Source of the DNA: Dictyocoela muelleri
Taxonomy: Eukaryota; Microsporidia
Assembly: GCA_016256075.1 (NCBI GenBank)
Contig: SDVU01000416.1
Location: 1-13,630 of the forward strand
Direction: 5' to 3'
Length of the DNA: 13,630 bases
Below, piece after piece: positions 7,561 to 13,630 of this stretch. The notes below the pieces were generated by a model, which was given only the letters and a program-made list of their open reading frames with translations, was not told the DNA's origin and ran no database searches. A program made the translations under genes and the position numbers. Within the stretch, counting starts at the first letter, position 1; every line of letters begins with the position of its first letter.

Positions 7561-7628
7561 CTCTATCAAAAAGTGGTCTGTAACTTTAAAAAAAGAACGT
7601 TCTATAAGTCTTGAAAAATAGTTCTATA
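7561..7628 (-). repeat. Subterminal TATAGAC repeats, right end of the first IS630-like element
   Basis: Complement of the repeats at 5586-5775. CTCTATC (7561), CTGTAA (7579), TTCTATA (7600) and TTCTATA (7622) are spaced 18-22 bp and adjoin AAGTGGTCTG, the complement of CAGACCACTT. They mark the inverted right end. Confidence 0.7.
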
Positions 7629-7797
7629 ATTTGAAATATCTGATAATAATAGCAATTTTAGTTATAATAATTTAATTTTAAAATAAATAGAATATAAAAG
7701 TCATTAATTTGATATTTTAAAGACTTAATATATCATAATTAAATTGAAAGTAAAGCGTATACTGTTCTTTTAAATTTAAAATCTCTATTTTAATTAT

Positions 7798-9091
7798 CAT
7801 AGACACACCTCTTGTATTCTATAGAACCTATCACTCATTATTATAGACATATTTTTGCATTATTTATGTTTAAAAAAATTAAAATTAGTAAAAATAAAAG
7901 AAAGTTTATGCAAGTCAAAATTAACAAATTGGGTAATTATTTATAGATAAAATTAGCATTTAACTTTGTCTTTTTAAGCAAAAAACGAATGAGATCAAAA
8001 CATTCAATTATTCTAAACTCGACATTTCTTACAACATCCCTTATAAAATCAATTAGCATTTCAATTGTTGAAAATGATCTATACCTTACTCCTCCTTTCA
8101 GGAAAGAAAAAAACATCTATTGGATCAAGTTGTGGAGTAGAGAAGTGGGAATATGAGACTGTAGTTCTCGAGAAAAAGTTCTCTACTTTAAACTATTATC
8201 TGTATGAAGCATTGTTTAGAATTATAAATTTTTTCTCATTTTTATCTGATTTATAAAGTTCATTATGAATGAATTCAACCATATCAACTGATTTTAAGCC
8301 GGAATTTAACTTTACTAACAATAATATAATATTTCTAAATAGCACATATAAGTGTAACATTGATGTCTTTGGAAATCAGAACAATATATAACAATTTTCA
8401 TTCTTGGGCAGTGGGATATCTTAATTTATTGTAGAGGTGTGGAATAAACCTCGTCTCATCAAGAAAAACAAGCTTTTGTCGCCTATTTTAATTAAAAAAG
8501 AAGATACTGAAACCTAACAATCTAATTATCATTGCTTTTTTTCTTAATATAATCTAAATGGCTTTGACCTAATATAACCCATTTTCTTGAGGATTCAGGA
8601 AACATTTTAAGGGAATAGTAACTCCCAAGAGAATTTAGAGCATATTGTAGAGATTTAAGATTCGTGTATAGATTTAGTGACGGTTCTGAGGTAATTAAAC
8701 CCTTCTCAAATAAAATATTTCCTGTTGTGCCTGATTTTTTCTCTTCAGCTGACTTATTATCAAATAACTCTAAGAATTTATCTTTATATGGTTTTTGCAC
8801 AGCCTTTTACATGTACTATAATATATTCATGATGGCTGGTAAATCTTACAAAGAAAAATTTTCCTTTACAGTCCAATAAAAAATTCTATGGCTTTTCTTT
8901 AAATTTGTATTCTCTCTTTACGAGCTTCTTTGACTATTGACTCTATCTCCGTAATGTTTTTTCCGTATTCAATCGGTAATGATCTATTTTAAGTGTTAAA
9001 TTTTTCAAAAAAATGCAAAATGAGTCTGTAATAATGAAATAATAAGTCTATAATAATCTGAGGATAGTCTGTATAAATGAAGGGGGAGTCT
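7798..9091 (-). mobile_element. Second IS630/Tc1-like element with ~21-bp phased ends
   Basis: On the left, CATAGAC, TATAGAA and TATAGAC cores start at 7798, 7820 and 7842 (22-bp steps). On the right, inverted GTCTGTA/GTCTATA cores start at 9024, 9046, 9067 and 9088 (21-22-bp steps). Inverted similarity extends outside the repeats: TCTATTTTAATTATCATAGA (7784-7803) against the complement of TCTATAATAATTAAAAGGG (9089-9107). The true tips are therefore somewhat outside these coordinates (roughly 7755 and 9125) but could not be fixed. A broken transposase lies inside on the minus strand. Confidence 0.7.
7980..8830 (-). pseudogene. IS630/Tc1-mariner-type (DDE_3) transposase, broken
   Basis: Minus-strand pieces occur in family order. 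The longest open piece (8800-8522, 92 codons) contains LKSLQYALNSLGSYYSLKMF and SSRKWVILGQSHLDYI, equivalent to the segment before the catalytic core. Next comes KLVFLDETRFIPHLYNK (about 8424-8475), which carries the first catalytic aspartate block (FLDET, usually FxDEx). ISKDINVTLICAI (about 8338-8376) follows, then KFIILNNASYR (about 8190-8225) at the second DN block, where Asp is replaced by Asn. TPQLDPIDVFFFPERRSKV (about 8086-8142) matches YSPxLNPIExxW. A tail with IDFIRDVVRNVEFRIIE ends near 7990. Stops and frame changes break it several times, so it is a fossil. The plus-strand frames 8065-8256 and 8664-8879 are shadows. Confidence 0.85.
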
Positions 9092-9130
9092 ATAATAATT
9101 AAAAGGGTTATTTGAAAATTTTACTTTATA

Positions 9131-9486
9131 AAGAATTATAAAAATTTCTATAACAATTTTTTTAAGACACAAGTCTTTTTCAATAAATTTTACTCTATTT
9201 TTTAAGAAATTTCATTATAATGTGTATTTGATATCGATGACTTTGGACTAGTTGGAATATCTTTGAATTTAGACTTTTTCGTGTTTAAATTTATAGTTTA
9301 TTTATAATTTTTGATTCATTTTTTTTCACCTTTTGTTATAAAACACTAAAAAACTTACAATATTAGGTGTTATTTATGAATTTATAATTATTATACTATT
9401 CTGCAAAGATTCGAAATTTAATATTTTTCCATTTAAAGGAGGCATCTATGTTTCATTATTTTATTAGGCTAATCATTATCTAGTTA
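9131..9486. other. AT-rich DNA without recognisable features
   Basis: No open frame, hairpin or repeat stands out. TTTAAAGGAGGCATCTATG at 9434-9452 is the only less AT-rich patch and does not lead into a long frame. Confidence 0.45.
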
Positions 9487-9632
9487 CATCGTAAAAATAA
9501 AATGATAAATACTAAAAAATTTAACATTTAATTTCATTAACTTATTATTTTTATCCAAACATCGTAAAAATAAAATGATAAATACTAAAAAATTTAACGT
9601 TTAATTTCATTAACTTATTATTTTTATACAAT
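9487..9632. repeat. 73-bp tandem duplication (two copies)
   Basis: CATCGTAAAAATAAAATGAT begins at 9487 and again at 9560. The two copies differ at only a few positions (for example AACATTT against AACGTTT). Each unit is partly self-complementary, AAAAATAAAATGATAA at one side against TTAACTTATTATTTTT at the other, so the pair may derive from a small hairpin element. The high identity points to a recent duplication. Confidence 0.85.
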
Positions 9633-9811
9633 GTCGTGGTATTTAAACCAATTAAACAGGTTTTCCTACGTAGACAGCTCGATGGTTAACATTCTTTACT
9701 GTAGAGTTTTCTATCATGTTTGAATTATTTAAACCCACTTTAAAAAAATAATCGGTGAAATAAATAAAGCATCTAATAAATGTAGTATAATATACAGTTG
9801 TTACAGTGTAC

Positions 9812-10060
9812 TATAGTGGATTAAAACTTGTCCTAATGACAACTACTAGGTGTGTGGGATGAGTATGGAACACAACCCAGTAAAAATGTAGTATTTATAA
9901 AAAATCATGAAAAATTTCATAATTATTATTATACTGCTTAGTAATTGATAAAACAAAATTTTTAGAAACAATCTCGGCCAACTTTTGAATGAAATATTAT
10001 TTAACGATAAGAAAGTTTTCAAATAGGGGTCGACAAATAATTATAATTCTCAAATAAGAG
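9812..10060. repeat. Unidentified dispersed repeat, copy 1
   Basis: TACTATAGTGGATTAAAACT (9811-9830) and GCTTAGTAATTGATAAAACA (9937-9956) match, in the same order and strand, TAGTAAGCTGATTAAGACTT and GCTGAGTCATTGATGAAACG in the copy at 12815-12985. A further block, AACAATCTCGGCCAACTTTT (9967-9986) through AAGTTTTCAAA, matches 10534-10590. No protein family is recognisable in the frames; the block behaves as an old mobile repeat. Confidence 0.45.
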
Positions 10061-10289
10061 AAAAATACATAAACCTAGATATTTAGACTTTTGGTTTTTA
10101 GATGAAAATATTAAAACCATCCATATATATATATAACAATTCATTTCTAAATAAAATTTTGTATCATCATTACGGTAGAATATATGCTATTCATGCCTTT
10201 TTATCTTTTTTTAGTCTCACTGCTATATTTCTCTGATCTTCATAACGAAATCACATCTTCCATATTGTCAGATATACAGGGTTTAGATA
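10061..10289. other. AT-rich DNA between two repeat copies
   Basis: The only visible structure is a short (AT)n run, ATATATATATA, near 10124-10134. No gene is seen. Confidence 0.4.
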
Positions 10290-10640
10290 GGTTAACTGCA
10301 CTAAAAACTGTATATTACAACTATAGTTTTTGTGCTTAATGATTACAACCGAATATTTAATAATATTTCGCAAACTAAAATATCACTACGATACATAAAT
10401 GTTACACCTAATAGTCTTTTATATTGTGCTTTATATATATTTACAAATTGTAAAAATTTATTTCCAAAGACCTTCGGGAGGCAAATTTTTGTGGAAGACG
10501 AAAATTTGCTGCACGAAAAGGAAAATTTTATTAACAATCTCGGGCAACATATTGTTTACGTATTATTTGAACAATAAAAAAAGTTTTCAAACAGATGTTG
10601 AGGATGATCATAAGGGTTGAAAATTATAAATACTGTCAAT
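10290..10640. repeat. Dispersed repeat, copy 2 (partial), with small hairpin
   Basis: AACAATCTCGGGCAACATAT (10534-10553) through AAAAAGTTTTCAAACAG repeats the 3' part of the copy at 9812-10060. GCACTAAAAACTGTAT (10298-10313) pairs with ATAGTTTTTGTGC (10323-10335) in an imperfect hairpin. Two overlapping plus-strand frames (10332-10577 and 10399-10620) cross the region. Neither resembles a known protein and neither is conserved in the sister copy, so I do not call a gene. Confidence 0.4.
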
Positions 10641-10653
10641 TAATATAAAATAT

Positions 10654-11410
10654 AAATTTAAACTCAAATAAATTAAAAATCAAATAAATTGAAATTCAAA
10701 TAAATTGAAACTCATACAAATTAAAACTCATACAAATTGAAACTCATACAAATTGAAACTCATACAAATTGAAACTCAAATAAATTGAAACTCAAATAAA
10801 TTTAAACTCAAATAAATTAAAACTCAAATAAATTTAAACCATACAAATTGAAACTCAAATAAATTTAAACTCAAATAAATTTAAAATCAAATAAATTGAA
10901 ACTCATACAAATTGAAACTCAAATAAATTGAAACTCATACAAATTAAAACTCAAATAAATTAAAACTCATACAAATTAAAACTCATACAAATTGAAACTC
11001 ATACAAATTAAAACTCATACAAATTGAAACTCATACAAATTAAAACCATACAAATTAAAACTCAAATAAATTTAAACTCAAATAAATTAAAACTCAAATA
11101 AATTAAAACTCATACAAATTAAAACTCATACAAATTGAAACTCATACAAATTGAAACTCATACAAATTGAAACTCATACAAATTGAAACTCATACAAATT
11201 GAAACTTAAATAAATTGAAACTCATACAAATTAAAACTCAAATAAATTAAAACTCATACAAATTGAAACTCAAATAAATTGAAACTCATACAAATTAAAA
11301 CTCAAATAAATTAAAAATATACAAATTGAAATTCAAATAAATTAAAAATATACAAATTGAAAATCAAATAATTTAAAAATATACAAATTGAAAATCAAAT
11401 AATTTAAAAT
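10654..11410. repeat. 16-bp minisatellite (about 47 units), two unit types
   Basis: Head-to-tail units alternate irregularly between GAAACTCATACAAATT and GAAACTCAAATAAATT, with A, G or T at the first position. The array runs about 757 bases with almost no length variants in the middle. Its 3' edge is degenerate (TATACAAATTGAAAATCAAA). It ends about 105 bases before the pseudo-USP start. There are no unique spacers, so it is not a CRISPR. Confidence 0.95.
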
Positions 11411-11508
11411 TAACAATTTCAAAACCAAGGTATTTGAATTAAAACATTTTTTTTAAAATCAAAATAATAATTTCAAAATTTTCTTTAAAAAAAATATTTT
11501 GCATAGAC

Positions 11509-11514
11509 ACCCTC
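11509..11514 (+). promoter_or_regulatory. CCC-type start-proximal signal
   Basis: ACCCTC directly precedes the ATG at 11515 in an otherwise C-poor leader (11411-11508). It fits the microsporidian CCC-type signal and supports this start. Confidence 0.45.
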
Positions 11515-12717
11515 ATGACAGACAAGTACGTCTACTTCACTCAAGATTTAACAGTTACTGAGGAATACAACTTAATAGTAGGTAAAAAAGATAATAATGA
11601 TAAAAAAGAGATAAACAGATCATTCGGAAACTCATTAATTAAAAAGAGTACTCTCTTCACACCGATTGATCTTTCAATTAATGAATACCAAAATGAGCGT
11701 CTTTTCTTTGTTTTAATTTCGATGATCTCATGCCCACCTTTTTACAATTTGCTTAGAAGCATGGAAATTAAGAAAAAAAAAGTAATGAGTCTTGGAAGTT
11801 CAATTTTAGAATTTATAAATACCGGCCATCTCAGTGAAATTTTTCTTGGAATTCGGTATGACAAGATTTTCCATTCTATTTGTGCGAAATTGCATTCGGA
11901 GCTGACTGAATGTTATTTTTTTGAAGAAAATGAATGGAATGAAAGTACAAAGATTGAAAAGTTAAGAATTTATAAAGAATATTCACCTATTGTAGAATTA
12001 TTTCATCTTAAGACTAAACAGCTTGTTGATAACTTGTTTTTAGTTGAATACTTTGAATCAGTTACTGTTAATAAGATTAATAAAAAAACGAATGAAGATT
12101 TTGTTAACGAAACAAATGAAAGTAGTACCTTTGAAAGTAGTGTGTTTGCAAATTCAATTGACACGACTGATTCAATAAACTTTACTGATAGTGTTCCTTC
12201 TATTAATAGTGTCCAATCTATTAATAAAAATAACACTATTAATGAATCAAATGATCGAGACGATTTTAAAGGTAAAGGTGATTTTAAAGGTAAAGATGAT
12301 TTAAAAAGCAATCTTTTAAAAAGTGATCTAAAAAATAATCCCTTAAAAAGTGAAATAAAAAATAATCCTTTAGAAGATGATTTGAAAAATATACTTTCTA
12401 AAGAAATTAAAAATTATAATTTAATTGAAAGGTCTTTAACCGAACTTGTTGATGGTAAAATTATTGAAAAACTTCCATATATTTTATCATTTGATATCAA
12501 AACTGGTGAAAATATAACAATCCCTAGCCATATTATGATTAGAGATACTCGATTTAATCTTAATTCATTAATTACTAAGAACGAGGTGATTTTTAAAATT
12601 AATGATAAGTGGTTTAAAGGATTCAATTATAAAGTTAGTGAAGTTGACACGATTCCCAAAGTTTGTGAAGCAATTATGACTTTTTATACTATCGATGAAA
12701 AAAAATTTTTAAAATAA
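11515..12717 (+). CDS. Pseudo-ubiquitin-specific protease (USP-fold, catalytic residues absent; Sad1/USP39-like possibility), 400 aa
   Basis: USP blocks appear in family order. Residues 54-77 (SINEYQNERL...SCPPF) align with the Cys box NLGNTCYMNSxLQxLxxxPPF; the Cys position is Glu61 and the Gly-Asn-Thr is gone. DKIFHSICAKLHSEL (116-130) fits DAxEFLxxLLDxLHEDL. SPIVELFHLKTKQLV (157-171) fits the (T/S)PIxxLFxGxLxSxV knuckle, but its zinc cysteines are missing. KLPYILSFDIK (319-329) fits PPxLxxHLKRF. FNLNSLITKNEVIFKINDKW (347-366) plus FNYKVSEV (370-377) fits the His box, with Lys or Asn at the His position. Residues 185-300 are an insert rich in S, T, N, D and K, with DFKGK and LKNNPLKSE repeats. 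Binding of ubiquitin without cleavage, or a tri-snRNP role as in Sad1/USP39 (which also has an acidic residue at the Cys site), is inference. No ZnF-UBP is present. The frame is intact; the start is the first ATG and follows ACCCTC. Confidence 0.75.
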   Translation: MTDKYVYFTQDLTVTEEYNLIVGKKDNNDKKEINRSFGNSLIKKSTLFTPIDLSINEYQNERLFFVLISMISCPPFYNLLRSMEIKKKKVMSLGSSILEFINTGHLSEIFLGIRYDKIFHSICAKLHSELTECYFFEENEWNESTKIEKLRIYKEYSPIVELFHLKTKQLVDNLFLVEYFESVTVNKINKKTNEDFVNETNESSTFESSVFANSIDTTDSINFTDSVPSINSVQSINKNNTINESNDRDDFKGKGDFKGKDDLKSNLLKSDLKNNPLKSEIKNNPLEDDLKNILSKEIKNYNLIERSLTELVDGKIIEKLPYILSFDIKTGENITIPSHIMIRDTRFNLNSLITKNEVIFKINDKWFKGFNYKVSEVDTIPKVCEAIMTFYTIDEKKFLK

Positions 12718-12814
12718 ATGATATTTTTCAATGATTATAGAAATTTATTTTTTCTTGATTTATTGATATTTATTTATTGTAATATTAATAAAACTTTAGT
12801 AATAAACGATGTTC
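12718..12814. other. 3' flank of the pseudo-USP gene
   Basis: AT-rich, with an AATAAA-type element (12788-12793) that could serve for polyadenylation. In DNA this AT-rich such a match has little weight. Confidence 0.25.
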
Positions 12815-12985
12815 CAATGTAGTAAGCTGATTAAGACTTGGTCTAATTTGGTAATAAAGCATAAGAGACTCGCCTAGAAGTAGTATTATGTTCTATTGAA
12901 TATCAAAAAATGTAATCTTAAATAAAAATTTCATGAAAAAATCTGTAATTAAGTATCCTGCTGAGTCATTGATGAAACGAAAATC
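12815..12985. repeat. Unidentified dispersed repeat, copy 3
   Basis: TAGTAAGCTGATTAAGACTT (12820-12839), TTTCATGAAAAAATCTGTAA (12930-12949) and GCTGAGTCATTGATGAAACG (12960-12979) match collinear blocks of the copy at 9812-10060 with roughly two-thirds identity by eye. A divergent middle separates the blocks. Confidence 0.4.
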
Positions 12986-13437
12986 ATATAACAGCAGAGC
13001 CTCCGGGTAGCTTAAAAGTGACGTATGAGGTAACGCCTATAACAAAAGAGCTAAAGATAACTGTAGGAGGCAACTCTCCAATTGGCAATCATGGATGTTG
13101 TCAGTATGTAATATATATGGCCCGGAAAAATATCCTGTACGCATATTTTTGTCGAAACTGGATATTTTTTAAATTTTACAAAAAAATCGGAAAAAATAAT
13201 CGTTTTTTATACACAAAAATGCAACTTATAACATCTTATAAAGCTCTTATGAAGTTCATAGACACGGATAATGATTTTAAAATTCTAAATGAGGAGCTAA
13301 CATGCATAGTATGAATTAAGAAAATTTCTTATTTCCAGAAGACGTCATTAAAACACTGAAGACACATATGAGGCTCATGTTTTCATCAAAAGAATTTGCA
13401 GCGCTACAATTAAAAAAAGAAATATTGATCAAATAAT
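12986..13437. other. Less AT-rich stretch with one doubtful frame
   Basis: A plus-strand frame open from 13018 to a TGA at 13312 has its first ATG only at 13117 (65 codons: MARKNILYAYFCRN onward, with ITSYKALMKFIDTD later). The codons before that ATG, such as ITKELKITVGGNSPIG, look protein-like, so it may be the remnant of a longer, broken coding region. No family is recognised and no start signal is present. The rest to 13437 is stop-rich. Confidence 0.25.
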
Positions 13438-13444
13438 GGTAGCA

Positions 13445-13508
13445 CGATAACTCGCCGAAGGCGAGTAATCGTGATGTTCTGGCGACGAGTTTCCGATAAC
13501 TCGTCGCC
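13445..13508. repeat. Two back-to-back GC-rich hairpins sharing CGATAACTCG
   Basis: Hairpin 1 is CGATAACTCGCC-GAA-GGCGAGTAATCG (13445-13471) with one mismatch. Hairpin 2 is GGCGACGAGTT-TCCGAT-AACTCGTCGCC (13481-13508) with perfect 11-bp arms. The half-site CGATAACTC(G)NCG occurs in both and, as CGAAAACTCA(A/C)CG, in the ends of the element at 5797-6540. Transposase-binding sites are the likeliest role; cruciform formation or a promoter role for the gene 15 bases downstream are alternatives. Confidence 0.85.
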
Positions 13509-13517
13509 AAAAATTTA

Positions 13518-13523
13518 GCCCTT
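13518..13523 (+). promoter_or_regulatory. CCC-type start-proximal signal
   Basis: GCCCTT sits directly before the ATG at 13524 and recreates the CCCTTATG also found before the minus-strand frame at 200. It supports the chosen start. Confidence 0.45.
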
Positions 13524-13630
13524 ATGGACACAATTAAATTTATTAAAGGACATAGAGGAAACCAAATATGTCTTTATCATGGCTACCTTTATAATTTGGA
13601 TAAGAAAACAGAAAAGGGAATCGCATATCG
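13524..13630 (+). CDS. FLYWCH-type zinc-finger N-terminus of a MULE transposase (partial, open at the edge)
   Basis: The 35 codons visible read MDTIKFIKGHRGNQICLYHG then YLYNLDKKTEKGIAYR. The pattern F-x(n)-G-x2-L-x3-GY-x-Y-x(n)-YRC is the first half of a FLYWCH finger, with F6, L17, G20-Y21 and Y35 at expected spacings. The zinc-binding Cys/His part should follow past the edge. FLYWCH fingers commonly precede the MULE transposase domain in microsporidian and animal elements, and the flanking hairpin-rich terminal repeat fits that. The start is the first ATG in frame and follows GCCCTT directly. No stop or frame change is visible, so the copy may be intact. A host FLYWCH protein cannot be excluded from 35 residues. 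Confidence 0.65.
   Translation, partial: MDTIKFIKGHRGNQICLYHGYLYNLDKKTEKGIAY

Larger units (their letters stand above)
5548..7642. mobile_element. IS630/Tc1-like element, ends only, heavily interrupted
   Basis: The left tip TA-CAGGGTATTTCACACTTAT (5546-5565) has the CAGGG start of many Tc1/mariner elements. The right tip, read inward from 7642, is CAGATATTTCAAATTATAGA. Both ends continue inward through TATAGAC-type repeats and the block TAGAGATCTAA(A/G)GG (5776-5789; complement at 7554-7567). The inverted similarity covers about 100 bp at the right end and over 200 bp at the left. No transposase is recognised between them. A MULE-type element interrupts the left end at 5797-6540. The family name rests on the tip and on the same repeats flanking a recognisable IS630-like transposase at 7798-9091. 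Confidence 0.55.
13438..13630 (+). mobile_element. Left end of a MULE (Mutator-superfamily) element, cut by the window edge
   Basis: The tip GGTAGCACGATAACTCGCCG (13438-13457) matches the inverted right tip of the 744-bp MULE-type element ending at 6540 at 15 of 20 positions. Two GC-rich hairpins follow and then, 15 bases after the second, a reading frame with a FLYWCH-type N-terminus. If the boundary is right, the 9-bp target duplication is TCAAATAAT (13429-13437), with its partner beyond the window. The far end cannot be seen. Confidence 0.65.

Noticed and set aside
8065-8256. 63-codon plus-strand frame, and the similar frame at 8664-8879
   Set aside because: Both are antisense shadows of the IS630-type transposase remnant on the minus strand.
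10654-11410. CRISPR array
   Set aside because: The units are contiguous 16-mers without unique spacers, in eukaryotic DNA.
12003-12626. Minus-strand frames of 102 and 70 codons
   Set aside because: Both lie wholly inside the pseudo-USP coding region and have no start signal or recognisable content.
13018-13314. 98-codon gene starting with GTG
   Set aside because: GTG is not expected as a start in a eukaryotic nuclear gene; the first ATG is at 13117 and no family is recognised.
13445-13508. Rho-independent terminators
   Set aside because: The hairpins precede a gene start, lack the usual T-run logic, and match transposon ends; the context is not bacterial.
1-13630. tRNA or rRNA genes
   Set aside because: Scanning by eye for the tRNA B-box core (GGTTCGAnTCC) and for conserved rRNA stretches gave no candidate; a covariance-model search would be the decisive test.

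Overview
The window is very AT-rich eukaryotic DNA with short, mostly intronless genes lost in long stretches of decayed DNA transposons. The best guess for the source is a microsporidian with an expanded, repeat-rich genome. This rests on three points. The proteins are compact. Four start codons have a short C-run or G-run within a few bases upstream (CCCTTATG, CCCCCTTATG, CCCTCATG, GGGGTATG), like the start-proximal CCC/GGG signals described for Microsporidia. The transposon mix (Merlin, IS630/Tc1-like, hAT, FLYWCH-MULE) is known from that phylum. The assignment is an inference; no rRNA or tRNA is present to test it.

Only two intact host-type genes are supported, together about 11% of the window. 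The first (1669-2007, +) is a 112-residue AN1-type zinc-finger protein with all eight metal ligands. The second (11515-12717, +) is a 400-residue protein with the block order of a ubiquitin-specific protease but without the catalytic Cys and His, hence a pseudo-USP of the general kind seen in Sad1/USP39. Each lies just downstream of an AT-rich minisatellite: 14-bp units at 1289-1512 and 16-bp units at 10654-11410.

The other regions are layered mobile DNA. (i) 2541-5433 is a foldback element with ends starting GG(C/T)ACTGAG and an 8-bp near-duplication outside. A Merlin element (2769-4336) with a broken ISXO2-type transposase lies in one of its hairpin arms, and a 449-bp hAT element with a perfect 8-bp target duplication (4590-5038) lies in its core. 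(ii) 5548-7642 is an IS630/Tc1-like element whose ends carry TATAGAC-type repeats every ~21 bp. A 744-bp MULE-type non-autonomous element (5797-6540, 8/9 match in its 9-bp target duplication) lies inside it, and a foldback MITE (6063-6310) lies inside that. (iii) About 7798-9091 is a second IS630-like element with the same ~21-bp repeats and a recognisable but broken transposase on the minus strand. (iv) 9487-10640 and 12815-12985 hold a tandem duplication and copies of an unidentified dispersed repeat. (v) The right edge, from 13438, is the start of a MULE with two back-to-back terminal hairpins and an open FLYWCH-type N-terminus (13524 to the edge). Its tip matches the non-autonomous element at 5797-6540.

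The left edge (1-200, minus) is the broken N-terminal part of an unidentified helix-turn-helix-like protein. I found no rRNA, tRNA or CRISPR.
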